A stretch of DNA of 64,000 nucleotides. It comes from Gemmatimonadota bacterium. Its GTDB lineage: Bacteria > Gemmatimonadota > Gemmatimonadetes > Longimicrobiales > Longimicrobiaceae. Below the pieces are notes generated by a model, which was not told the DNA's origin, did no database searches, and saw only the letters and a program-made list of their open reading frames with translations. Shown here in pieces: positions 8,902 to 17,320 of this stretch (position 1 is the stretch's first letter; every line of letters begins with the position of its first letter). The position numbers were made by a program, and so were the translations under genes. Location of the stretch: contig JAQBQD010000160.1 in the NCBI GenBank assembly GCA_028287185.1, positions 17,418 to 81,417 on the forward strand. Direction: 5' to 3'.

Positions 8902-10518
8902 GTGGCCGAGACGAGCAACGCGCCGGAGACCGTCACCTGCACCATCGACGGCATGGAGATCACCGTTCCCAAGGGAACGCGGATCATCGATGCCGCCGCC
9001 ATGGCCGGGGTGGACGTGCCGCACTACTGCTACCACCCCAGCCTGAGCGCGCCGGCCCAGTGCCGCATGTGCCTGGTGGAGGTGGAGAAGGTGCCCAAGC
9101 TGGTGCCCTCGTGCTCGGGCACGGTGGCGGACGGCAACGTCATCCACACCCAGAGCGAGAAGGCTTTGCAGGCGCGCGAGGGGGTGCTGGAGTTCTACAT
9201 GGTGAACCACCCCTTGGACTGCCCGGTCTGCGACCAGGCGGGCGAGTGCAAGCTGCAGGACTACATCTCGGCCGAGGGGCCGGCGATGGGCCGCGGCAAG
9301 GAGCCCAAGCGGGTGCTGGGCCGCGACGACTTCGGCGGCGACGTGCTGTTCTATGCCGACCGCTGCGTCATGTGCACGCGCTGCGTGCGCTTCATGCGCG
9401 AGGTCGCGCAGGACGAGCGGCTCACGGTGGTGCAGCGCGGCTCGCGGGCCGTGATCGACACCTTCTTCGAGGAAGGGCTGGAGGGCAACCTCTGGGCGGA
9501 CAACATCGTCGACCTCTGCCCGGTGGGCGCCCTGGTCAGCAAGGACTTCCTGCACAAAGCCCGGGCCTGGGACCTGGACCGCACGCCCTCGGTGTGCCCC
9601 AACTGCTCGCAGGGGTGCAACGTGCGGCTGGAGACGCGGGACAACCAGGTGATGCGCATCAAGCCCCGGCCCAACGCCGAGGTGAACGACCACTGGATGT
9701 GCGACTACGGCCGCCTGAACTACGAGTGGATCAATCGCGGCGCGCGCATCGAGGCCCCGCTGGTGATGGACGGCGGCCGCCACGTGTCCGTCTCGTGGTC
9801 GCAGGCGCTGACCCGGCTGGCGGACGCGCTGCGCGACTCCACCGCCGGCGTCCGCGCCGTGGTCTCGCCCTTCGCGGCCAACGAGGACCTGGGCACGCTA
9901 CGCCGCGTGCTGGAGACGGTGGGCGGCGGCACGGGCGTGTTCCGCTGCGAGACGGGCGAGGAGGTGCCGCTTCCCGGCTTTCCCACGCTCAAGCTGCGCA
10001 CCGACCGCGCGGCCAACGTGGCCGGGGCGGAGGCCTTCGCCTTCACGCGCGCCGGTGGCACAGACGGCACGGGCGGGATCGACGACGTGGCGGGCCACGA
10101 TGGGGTGATCTTCGTCCTCGGGGACGAGCTGGCGGACGCCCCGGCGGACTTCGGATCCAGGGCCACTCTCTTCGTCTACGTGGGCCAGTTCCTTTCACCC
10201 GCCGCACGCAACGCGCACTTCGTGCTGCCGTCCACGACCTTCGCCGAGATGGAGGGCACGTTCACCAACGTGCAGCGCCGGGTGCAGCGCTTCTGGCCCG
10301 CGCTGCAGGTGCCGGGCATGGCGCGCCCCGCGTGGCAGGTGCTCGGGGTGCTGCTGGCGGGCATCTCGGAGGACGCGCAGGTGCCCGGGACGGCGGCGGA
10401 GGCCTTCGCCGCGTTGGGCGCGGTGGGCGCCGGGTTCGCGGGCCTGGGATACGACGACCTGGGCGCGATGGGCCGCGTGCTGCCGCAGCTCGGGGCGCTG
10501 GCCGAGGCGGGCGACTGA
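8902..10518 (+). CDS. nuoG: NADH-quinone oxidoreductase subunit G (short form)
   Basis: The 538-residue protein starts at a GTG five bases after GAGGAGG. The N-terminal ferredoxin domain holds the N1b ligands (HYCYHP, CRMCLVEV, SCSG) and the N4 motif HPLDCPVCDQAGEC. N5-type ligands follow in DRCVMCTRCVRF and LCPVGALV. An extra C-x2-C-x3-C set (CPNCSQGC) with a distal cysteine in HWMCDYG matches the N7 site of bacterial NuoG. The molybdopterin-oxidoreductase-like C-terminal domain is only about 280 residues, so the protein is much shorter than common NuoG (650-900). The reading frame is open to a clean stop, so this looks like a compact form rather than a truncation. Confidence 0.94.
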   Translation: MAETSNAPETVTCTIDGMEITVPKGTRIIDAAAMAGVDVPHYCYHPSLSAPAQCRMCLVEVEKVPKLVPSCSGTVADGNVIHTQSEKALQAREGVLEFYMVNHPLDCPVCDQAGECKLQDYISAEGPAMGRGKEPKRVLGRDDFGGDVLFYADRCVMCTRCVRFMREVAQDERLTVVQRGSRAVIDTFFEEGLEGNLWADNIVDLCPVGALVSKDFLHKARAWDLDRTPSVCPNCSQGCNVRLETRDNQVMRIKPRPNAEVNDHWMCDYGRLNYEWINRGARIEAPLVMDGGRHVSVSWSQALTRLADALRDSTAGVRAVVSPFAANEDLGTLRRVLETVGGGTGVFRCETGEEVPLPGFPTLKLRTDRAANVAGAEAFAFTRAGGTDGTGGIDDVAGHDGVIFVLGDELADAPADFGSRATLFVYVGQFLSPAARNAHFVLPSTTFAEMEGTFTNVQRRVQRFWPALQVPGMARPAWQVLGVLLAGISEDAQVPGTAAEAFAALGAVGAGFAGLGYDDLGAMGRVLPQLGALAEAGD

Positions 10519-10545
10519 GCGGATGACGAGACCGGGCCCGCACCA

Positions 10546-10600
10546 CCCCCTCGCGACGAGGGGGCGGGCGGGGGAGGGAAGGCCGGCGGGACCGGCCTTT
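10546..10600 (+). terminator. tandem hairpins between nuoG and nuoH
   Basis: Two hairpins lie in the 141-base gap. The first has an 8-bp perfect stem CCCCCTCG / CGAGGGGG with a 3-base loop (10546-10564). The second, AAGGCCGG / CCGGCCTT with a 5-base loop (10579-10599), is followed by one more T and then CC. The second resembles a weak terminator and could attenuate transcription into the membrane-arm genes or mark an mRNA processing site. Confidence 0.5.
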
Positions 10601-10659
10601 CCGCATTCGGAGCCGGCGGGCCGTCCGCCGCTCCGGGAACTCCAGACCCAACGCGCACG

Positions 10660-11985
10660 ATGATGCAGGCTGGCACGGTGCAGGCGGTCCAGGACATGAG
10701 CGACACGGCCTATGCCGTGAGCTCCGTCGTCAAGGTCGTCCTCACCTTCACGGTGGTGATGGTCGTGGTGGCGCTGCTCACGCTCCTGGAGCGGAAGATC
10801 AGCGCCTGGATGCAGGACCGCATGGGTCCCAACCGCGTGGGCCCCGGCGGCATCGGGCAGCCCCTGGCGGACGGGCTCAAGAACATCCTGAAGGAGGAGA
10901 CCCACCCCGGCGAGGCCGCGGGCGTCTTCTTCACCCTGGCGCCCATGCTCTCCATCATCCCGGCGCTGGTGACCTTCGCGGTGATTCCCTTCGCGGCGCC
11001 CATGCCCACGCGCTGGGGCGTGATGCCCATGGTGGTGGCCGACCTGCCCGTCGGCATCCTCTTCCTGCTCGCCTTCTCGTCCCTGGGGGTCTACGGGATC
11101 GTGATGGCGGGGTGGGCCAGCTCCAACAAGTATGCCCTGCTGGGCGGCCTGCGCGCCGGCGCGCAGATGATCTCGTACGAGATCGCGCTGGGGCTGTCGC
11201 TCATGAGCCTCTTCTTCGTGGTGGGCAACGTAGGGCTGCCGCAGGTGGTCTGGACGCAGCAGCGCATGGGCACCTGGTTCTTCTTCACCTTCGCCGTCTC
11301 GTTCGCCTTCTTCTGGATCTCGTCGTTCGCGGAGACCAACCGTCTCCCCTTCGACCTTCCGGAGGCCGAGTCCGAGCTGGTGACGGGGTACCACACCGAG
11401 TACTCGTCGATGAAGTTCTCCATGTTCTTCATCGCCGAGTACGCGCACGTGCTCACCGTGTCCGCGCTGCTGGCCACCCTCTTCCTGGGCGGGTGGGACA
11501 TCCCCTTCCTGCAGCGGGACGACATGCTGGGCTTCGTGGACGGCCGGTGGGTGGGCAACGTTCCGGCGCTCTGGATCACCCTCGTCACCTTCCTGAGCTT
11601 TGCGATCAAGACCTTCGTCTTCATCGTGATCTTCATGCTGGTGCGCTGGACGGTGCCGCGCTTCCGCTACGATCAGGTGATGGACCTGGGGTGGAAGATC
11701 ATGCTGCCCGCCTCCCTGGCCGCGGTGGTGGTCACCGCCGCCACCGTGCTGGCGCTGGATTCCGCCGGCGTCACCTTCGAGCAGCGCGCCCTGGGCTTCG
11801 TGCCCGTCTACGGCGGCGTCCTGGGCGTCGTGAACGTGGCGATGCTGGCCGTGGTGGTGTGGGCGATGGACCGCGGCCGCACCCTGAGCGCCACGGGATC
11901 GCTGGACGAGCGCCGCGCCCGCGCCAAGCAGACGGCCCGCCTGCGCGCCATCGAACTGCAGACCGCCGAGCGCGGGGAGTCCTGA
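10660..11985 (+). CDS. nuoH: NADH-quinone oxidoreductase subunit H
   Basis: The 441-residue membrane subunit forms part of the quinone channel. The conserved segments LLERKISAWMQDRMGPNRVG, FAETNRLPFDLPEAESELV and EYSSMKFSMFFIAEYAH are all present, with eight or nine hydrophobic helices. A charged C-terminal tail of about 35 residues extends beyond the usual end. Two ATG codons sit in tandem (10660 and 10663), so the start could be one residue shorter. Confidence 0.97.
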   Translation: MMQAGTVQAVQDMSDTAYAVSSVVKVVLTFTVVMVVVALLTLLERKISAWMQDRMGPNRVGPGGIGQPLADGLKNILKEETHPGEAAGVFFTLAPMLSIIPALVTFAVIPFAAPMPTRWGVMPMVVADLPVGILFLLAFSSLGVYGIVMAGWASSNKYALLGGLRAGAQMISYEIALGLSLMSLFFVVGNVGLPQVVWTQQRMGTWFFFTFAVSFAFFWISSFAETNRLPFDLPEAESELVTGYHTEYSSMKFSMFFIAEYAHVLTVSALLATLFLGGWDIPFLQRDDMLGFVDGRWVGNVPALWITLVTFLSFAIKTFVFIVIFMLVRWTVPRFRYDQVMDLGWKIMLPASLAAVVVTAATVLALDSAGVTFEQRALGFVPVYGGVLGVVNVAMLAVVVWAMDRGRTLSATGSLDERRARAKQTARLRAIELQTAERGES

Positions 11986-11989
11986 CCAC

Positions 11990-12499
11990 ATGGCAGCCAC
12001 CGTACGCGTGATGAAGCGCCCGGTCCGGAAGTCGTCGTACATCCGGGCCACCCTCCAGGGCATGGCGCTCACCTTCCGGCACATGACGAAGTCGGCGGGC
12101 GACACGTCGACCCTCACGCTCCAGTATCCCGAGGAGAAGAAGCACATCTCCCCGCGCTGGCGCGGAACGCACGTGATGGAGACGCACGAGGACGGGCGCC
12201 CCAAGTGCGTGGCGTGCGGCCTGTGCCCCACCGTCTGCCCCGCCAACTGCATCAAGCTGGTGCCGGGCGAGGACGACCAGGGCAACCGCTACCCCATCGT
12301 CTATGAGATCGACGAGTTCCGCTGCATCTTCTGCGGGATGTGCCAGGAGGTGTGCCCGGTGGAGGCCATCCACGTGGGCCAGCACTACGAGAACGCCGAG
12401 TACACGCGCGCGAGCTTCGTGTACGACCTGGACCGCCTGATGAGCCAGACGCACCCGTCGACGCTGCTGTGGGATCCCTCGGATCCCGCCGGCGAGTAG
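11990..12499 (+). CDS. nuoI: NADH-quinone oxidoreductase subunit I
   Basis: The 169-residue 23-kDa-type subunit carries two [4Fe-4S] clusters (N6a and N6b). Both ferredoxin motifs are visible: CVACGLCPTVCPANC and CIFCGMCQEVCPVEAI. An amphipathic N-terminal segment (YIRATLQGMALTFRHM) is typical for membrane docking. It starts four bases after nuoH. Confidence 0.97.
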   Translation: MAATVRVMKRPVRKSSYIRATLQGMALTFRHMTKSAGDTSTLTLQYPEEKKHISPRWRGTHVMETHEDGRPKCVACGLCPTVCPANCIKLVPGEDDQGNRYPIVYEIDEFRCIFCGMCQEVCPVEAIHVGQHYENAEYTRASFVYDLDRLMSQTHPSTLLWDPSDPAGE

Positions 12500-12529
12500 C
12501 CGCCGCGCCGAACCCCGTCCAACGCACCG

Positions 12530-13048
12530 ATGATCATCCTCTTCTGGTTCTTCGCCGTCCTCGCCGTCTCGTCGGCGCTGCTGACGGTGACGCGGAAGAA
12601 CCCCGTGGCCAGCGCCATCTGGCTGATCGCCACCTTCTTCTGCCTGGCGGCCATCTACACGCTGCTGGGGGCGTTCTTCATCGGGATCATCCAGATCCTG
12701 GTGTACGCCGGGGCCATCATGATCCTGTTCATCTTCGTGATCATGCTGCTCAACCTGGGCAACGACTACGAGCCGGACATCCGCGGCCACGTGTGGAAGG
12801 TGGTGGCCGGCGGAACGTCGCTGGTGATCGCCGCCCTGCTGGCCCGCGCCTTCTCCGGCGAGCTGCCGGCGCCGCTGGGCCACGTGGCCGGCCCCGCCTC
12901 GCTGGCCGCGCAGACGGCCGACCGGGGGACGGTGGGGGTGATCGCCATCCCGCTGTACACCGACTACATGGTGCCGCTCCAGTTCACCGCCGTGCTGCTG
13001 CTGGCGGCCGTGGTGGGCGCCGTCGTCCTCGCCAAGCGGAAGGTGTGA
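12530..13048 (+). CDS. nuoJ: NADH-quinone oxidoreductase subunit J
   Basis: A 172-residue membrane subunit with five hydrophobic helices. The motif [19 protein letters not shown] in the third helix is the conserved helix carrying the pi-bulge in complex I structures. It sits between nuoI and nuoK in the canonical order, and one base separates its stop from the nuoK start. Confidence 0.95.
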   Translation: MIILFWFFAVLAVSSALLTVTRKNPVASAIWLIATFFCLAAIYTLLGAFFIGIIQILVYAGAIMILFIFVIMLLNLGNDYEPDIRGHVWKVVAGGTSLVIAALLARAFSGELPAPLGHVAGPASLAAQTADRGTVGVIAIPLYTDYMVPLQFTAVLLLAAVVGAVVLAKRKV

Positions 13049-13049
13049 C

Positions 13050-13355
13050 GTGCAGCAGATCCCCCTGGAGCAGGCCCTGGGGCTCAGCGCCCTGCTCTTC
13101 GCCATCGGGGCGTTCGGCGTGGTCATCCGGCGCAACGCCATCATCCTGTTCATGTGCATCGAGCTGATGCTCAACGCCGTGAACCTCGCCTTCGTGGCGT
13201 TCTCGCCGCGCTCGGGCGTGCAGGGCCAGGTCTTCGTCTTCTTCGTGATCGCCGTCGCGGCGGCCGAGGCGGCGGTGGGGCTGGCGATCATCATCTCGGT
13301 CTTCCGGCACAAGGAGTCGGTGGACATCAAGAACTTCAGCCTCCTCCGGTGGTAA
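13050..13355 (+). CDS. nuoK: NADH-quinone oxidoreductase subunit K
   Basis: A 101-residue proton-channel subunit with three helices. The two conserved membrane glutamates are present in [15 protein letters not shown] and in [13 protein letters not shown]. The start is a GTG directly after the nuoJ stop. Length equals the family norm (100). Confidence 0.96.
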   Translation: MQQIPLEQALGLSALLFAIGAFGVVIRRNAIILFMCIELMLNAVNLAFVAFSPRSGVQGQVFVFFVIAVAAAEAAVGLAIIISVFRHKESVDIKNFSLLRW

Positions 13356-13359
13356 GCTC

Positions 13360-15654
13360 GTGATGCTCCTCCTTCAAGAAGCCGCCGTCCACGCGACCTC
13401 GGCCGCCGCGGGCCAGGCGGGCGAGAGCTTCGCGGCGTTCGCCCCGTGGCTCATCCTGGCGCTGCCGCTGCTGGGCTTCGTGCTGAACGGCCTGCTCTCC
13501 ATCACGGCCGCCCGGCGCGCGCTGCCCGCCCTGCCCCCCGTGGGCGACCCGCACTGGGACGCGCACCACGAGCCCAGCGAGCAGGAGCACCACGCGCACG
13601 GCGACGACGCGCATCCGGCCGCCCACGCCGACGACCACGGCGCCCACGGGCACGACGCGCACGGGCACGGCCCGAAGCCGGCCACGCACACGCTGCCCAG
13701 CTTCATCGCGCCCGGCGTGCTGATCGCCGCCTTCGCGGTGGCGGTCGTCAACTTCCTGCGCATGCTCGCCGCGCACCCGGAGACCGCGTGGGTGCACGAG
13801 TACTGGAGCTGGATGCCGGTGAACGATCCCACCGGCGCGCTGCGCGTGGGCGCCGCCATCCAGCTGGACCAGCTCTCCATGCTGATGACGCTGGTCATCA
13901 CCGGCGTGGGCTCGCTGATCCACGTCTTCTCGGTCGGCTACATGAAGGAGGACCCCGGGTACCCGCGCTACATGGCGTACCTGAACCTCTTCGTGTTCTT
14001 CATGCTCACGCTGGTGCTGGGCGCCAGCTACCCGCTGATGTTCGTGGGCTGGGAGGGCGTGGGGCTCTGCTCGTACCTGCTCATCGGCTTCTGGTTCAAG
14101 GAGCGCGCGAACGCGGACGCCGGCAAGAAGGCGTTCATCGTCAACCGCATCGGCGACTTCGGGTTCCTGATCGCCATGTTCCTGCTCTTCGCCAACCTGG
14201 GCACGCTGAACTTCGCCGAGGTGATGGAGCGCGCCCCGGCGCAGATGGCGTTCGGCGGGGCGGTGGTGACCGCGGTGTGCCTCTTCTTCTTCCTGGGCGC
14301 CGCCGGCAAGAGCGCGCAGATCCCGCTCTACGTCTGGCTTCCGGACGCCATGGCGGGCCCCACGCCCGTGTCGGCGCTGATCCACGCGGCCACGATGGTG
14401 ACGGCGGGCGTGTACCTGGTGGCCCGCTCGGCGACGCTGTTCACGATGGCGCCCGTGGCCTCGCTGGTGGTCGCGCTCGTGGGCACGGCGACGGCGATCT
14501 TCGCGGCCTCCATCGGCCTCAAGCAGTGGGACATCAAGAAGATCCTGGCCTACTCCACCGTCTCGCAGCTCGGCTTCATGTTCGCCGCGGTGGGGATGGG
14601 GGCGTACGTGGCCGGCGTCTTCCACCTGATGACGCACGCCTTCTTCAAGGCTTGCCTCTTCCTGGGCTCGGGCGCGGTGATCCACGCCATGCACGAGGCG
14701 CTGCACCACACGCACAGCGACATGGACGCGCAGGACGTGCGCAACATGGGCGGGCTGCGGCGCTACCTGCCGGTGACCTTCTGGACGATGGGGATCGCCA
14801 CGCTGGCCATCGCGGGCGTGCCGCCCTTCGCGGGCTTCTTCTCCAAGGACGAGATCACGGGCGCCGCCTGGGACGGAGCGCACGGCCAGCTTCCCCTCGC
14901 CGCCGGGCTGGCGAAGGTTGGCATCGACGGCACCCTGTGGTTCGGCCTGATCTGGGGCGCGCTCAGCATCGCCGCCTTCATGACGGCCTTCTACATGGGC
15001 CGGATGATGATCTACACCTTCTTCGGGCAGAACCGGACGGGCGAGGAGGAGCGGAAGCACCTGCACGAGGGGAGCTGGACGCTCACGCTGCCCCTCGTCG
15101 TCCTGGCCCTCGCCTCCACCTTCGGCGGCTTCCTGAACGTGGAGCGCGAGGTGCCCATCGTCCGCTGGTTCGACTTCGGACAGGGCGAGGCGCTGCACCG
15201 CTGGCTGCATCCCGTTCTGGCTGGCGCCGACCAAGTGGCCGAGGCCAACGGCATCGCCGGCGCAGCCGTCGAGCCCAGCGCGGTGCCGATCGCGGTCGCC
15301 ATCCTGCTGGGCCTGGGCGGCCTGGCGCTCGCCTGGACGATGCTGTCGCGGCGCGCCCTGCGCACGGCGGCCGAGGAGCCGGCGTACGCGAACGGCGTGG
15401 AGCGCGTGCTCTACCACAAGTACTACGTGGACGAGCTCTACGACCGCGTCGTGGTGCGCACGGTCGGCTGGCTTTCGCGCCTGCAGGCGGGCTTCGACCG
15501 CTACGTGGTGGACGGCCTGGTGGACTTTGGCGGCAAGATGTCGGAGTGGCTGGGCGTCGCCCTGGGCCGCTTCCAGACGGGGCAGGTCAACACCTACGCC
15601 TTCGCGATCCTGATCGGCGTGACGCTGGTCCTGTACGCCTTCGTGCACACCTGA
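13360..15654 (+). CDS. nuoL: NADH-quinone oxidoreductase subunit L with His-rich insert
   Basis: The 764-residue antiporter-like subunit is the distal proton pump of complex I. It has the family segments GWEGVGLCSYLLIGFW, FFFLGAAGKSAQIPLYVWLP and THAFFKACLFLGSGAVIH. It is longer than the E. coli protein (613). Part of the excess is a polar insert between the first two helices, residues 65-110, with 14 histidines among Asp, Gly and Ala. A 30-residue acidic/polar stretch precedes the C-terminal amphipathic helix. GTG 13360 and ATG 13363 are both usable starts. The gene follows nuoK by four bases. Confidence 0.96.
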   Translation: MMLLLQEAAVHATSAAAGQAGESFAAFAPWLILALPLLGFVLNGLLSITAARRALPALPPVGDPHWDAHHEPSEQEHHAHGDDAHPAAHADDHGAHGHDAHGHGPKPATHTLPSFIAPGVLIAAFAVAVVNFLRMLAAHPETAWVHEYWSWMPVNDPTGALRVGAAIQLDQLSMLMTLVITGVGSLIHVFSVGYMKEDPGYPRYMAYLNLFVFFMLTLVLGASYPLMFVGWEGVGLCSYLLIGFWFKERANADAGKKAFIVNRIGDFGFLIAMFLLFANLGTLNFAEVMERAPAQMAFGGAVVTAVCLFFFLGAAGKSAQIPLYVWLPDAMAGPTPVSALIHAATMVTAGVYLVARSATLFTMAPVASLVVALVGTATAIFAASIGLKQWDIKKILAYSTVSQLGFMFAAVGMGAYVAGVFHLMTHAFFKACLFLGSGAVIHAMHEALHHTHSDMDAQDVRNMGGLRRYLPVTFWTMGIATLAIAGVPPFAGFFSKDEITGAAWDGAHGQLPLAAGLAKVGIDGTLWFGLIWGALSIAAFMTAFYMGRMMIYTFFGQNRTGEEERKHLHEGSWTLTLPLVVLALASTFGGFLNVEREVPIVRWFDFGQGEALHRWLHPVLAGADQVAEANGIAGAAVEPSAVPIAVAILLGLGGLALAWTMLSRRALRTAAEEPAYANGVERVLYHKYYVDELYDRVVVRTVGWLSRLQAGFDRYVVDGLVDFGGKMSEWLGVALGRFQTGQVNTYAFAILIGVTLVLYAFVHT

Positions 15655-15669
15655 CGCATCCGGACGGCA

Positions 15670-17301
15670 ATGGACTTCCTGAAGCATCTGTACGAGGGAC
15701 CCGGCATCCTCACCTTCCTGATCGCCTTTCCCCTGCTGGGCGCGCTGGCCGCCTGGCTCGTCGGCGACCGTTCCGCGCGCGCCACGGCGCTGGTGGTGGG
15801 AATCGTGGAGCTCCTGGTCTCGGTCCCGCTCTTCTTCACCTTCGATCCGACGGGCACCTGCCCGCAGTCCGTGATCGGGCGGCAGAACGAGGGGCTGCCC
15901 TTCGCGTTCAGCCAGCTGACGGTGCCGTTCCAGAACTGCACGGACGCCCCCTGGTTCGCCGACTGGGGAATCCACTTCCGCATCGGGCTGGACGGCATCT
16001 CGCTCTTCATGGTGCTGCTCACCACCCTGCTGCTGCCGCTGATGGTGCTCGGCTCGTGGACCTACATCCGCGACCGGCAGCGGACGTTCTACGCCATGCT
16101 GCTGGCCCTCACGGCCGGCGTGGTGGGCGTCTTCGTGGCCCTGGACATGTTCGTGTTCTACGTGTTCTGGGAGCTGGTGCTCATCCCCATGTACTTCCTG
16201 ATCGGGGTGTGGGGCGGCAAGGAGCGGGTGTACGCGGCGGTGAAGTTCTTCCTGTACACGGCCGCGGGCTCGCTGCTCATGCTGGTGGCCATCCTGTACG
16301 TGTACTTCCGGGTGCACTCCGTCACGGGCATGTCGTCGTTCTCGTACTTCGACTTCATGAACCCGCTGGCCGCCTTCTCGGCGCGCGAGGAGGCGCTGCT
16401 CTTCCTGGCCTTCGCGCTGGCGTTCGCGGTGAAGGTGCCCATCTTCCCGTTCCACACCTGGCTGCCGCACGCGCACGTGCAGGCGCCCACGGCGGGCTCG
16501 GTGATCCTGGCCGGCGTGCTGCTCAAGATGGGCACCTACGGCTTCATCCGCTTTGCCGTGCCCTTCTTCCCCGACGCGGCGCACGCGCCCGGGGCGGTGA
16601 AGTGGGCCATGGTGCTGGGGGTCATCGGGATCATCTACGCCGCCATGGTGGCCGCGGTGCAGCCCAACGCCAAGAAGCTGGTGGCCTACACCTCCGTCGC
16701 CCACCTGGGCTTCGTGATCCTGGGCATCTTCGCGTACAACCTGATCGGCCTGCAGGGCGCGCTGATGGTGATGATCGGGCACGGGCTCTCGACGCCCATG
16801 CTCTTCTTCCTGCTGGGCATGCTGTACGAGCGCCGGCACAGCTACGAGATCGAGGACTTCGGCGGGCTGGCGGCTTCCATCCCCGTCTTCGCCACGATGC
16901 TGGTGTTCGCGGCCATGGCCAGCATCGGGCTGCCGGGAACGAGCGGCTTCGTGTCCGAGTTCCTGGTGCTGCTGGGCACCTTCAAGACGCACCCGTACGT
17001 GGCGCTGCTCGCCAGCACCGGCGTGATCTTCGCCGCCTACTACATGCTGCCGATGGTGCAGAAGGTGGCGTTCAACGCCCTGCGCTCGCCGGCCAACCGC
17101 GACATCCCCGACCTGGACCGCCGCGAGCTGGCCATCCTGCTGCCGCTGGTAGTGCTCATCCTGTGGATCGGCATCTACCCGAAGCCGTTCCTGGACCGGA
17201 TGGAGCCGGCGGCGCTGCGCCTGCTGGCCACGCAGTCCACGCGCCTGGCGCCCCCGATGCAGCCCATGGGCGACGTCGCGGCGGCCGCCCCCAATCCGTA
17301 A
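15670..17301 (+). CDS. nuoM: NADH-quinone oxidoreductase subunit M
   Basis: The 543-residue antiporter-like subunit has about 14 hydrophobic helices. Signatures include VFYVFWELVLIPMYFLIGVW with the conserved membrane glutamate, VKVPIFPFHTWLPHAHVQAP, and LVAYTSVAHLGFVILGI. It sits between nuoL and nuoN as in most bacteria, and nothing in the frame looks damaged. Confidence 0.97.
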   Translation: MDFLKHLYEGPGILTFLIAFPLLGALAAWLVGDRSARATALVVGIVELLVSVPLFFTFDPTGTCPQSVIGRQNEGLPFAFSQLTVPFQNCTDAPWFADWGIHFRIGLDGISLFMVLLTTLLLPLMVLGSWTYIRDRQRTFYAMLLALTAGVVGVFVALDMFVFYVFWELVLIPMYFLIGVWGGKERVYAAVKFFLYTAAGSLLMLVAILYVYFRVHSVTGMSSFSYFDFMNPLAAFSAREEALLFLAFALAFAVKVPIFPFHTWLPHAHVQAPTAGSVILAGVLLKMGTYGFIRFAVPFFPDAAHAPGAVKWAMVLGVIGIIYAAMVAAVQPNAKKLVAYTSVAHLGFVILGIFAYNLIGLQGALMVMIGHGLSTPMLFFLLGMLYERRHSYEIEDFGGLAASIPVFATMLVFAAMASIGLPGTSGFVSEFLVLLGTFKTHPYVALLASTGVIFAAYYMLPMVQKVAFNALRSPANRDIPDLDRRELAILLPLVVLILWIGIYPKPFLDRMEPAALRLLATQSTRLAPPMQPMGDVAAAAPNP

Positions 17302-17320
17302 GCCGGGAAACCGAACGACC

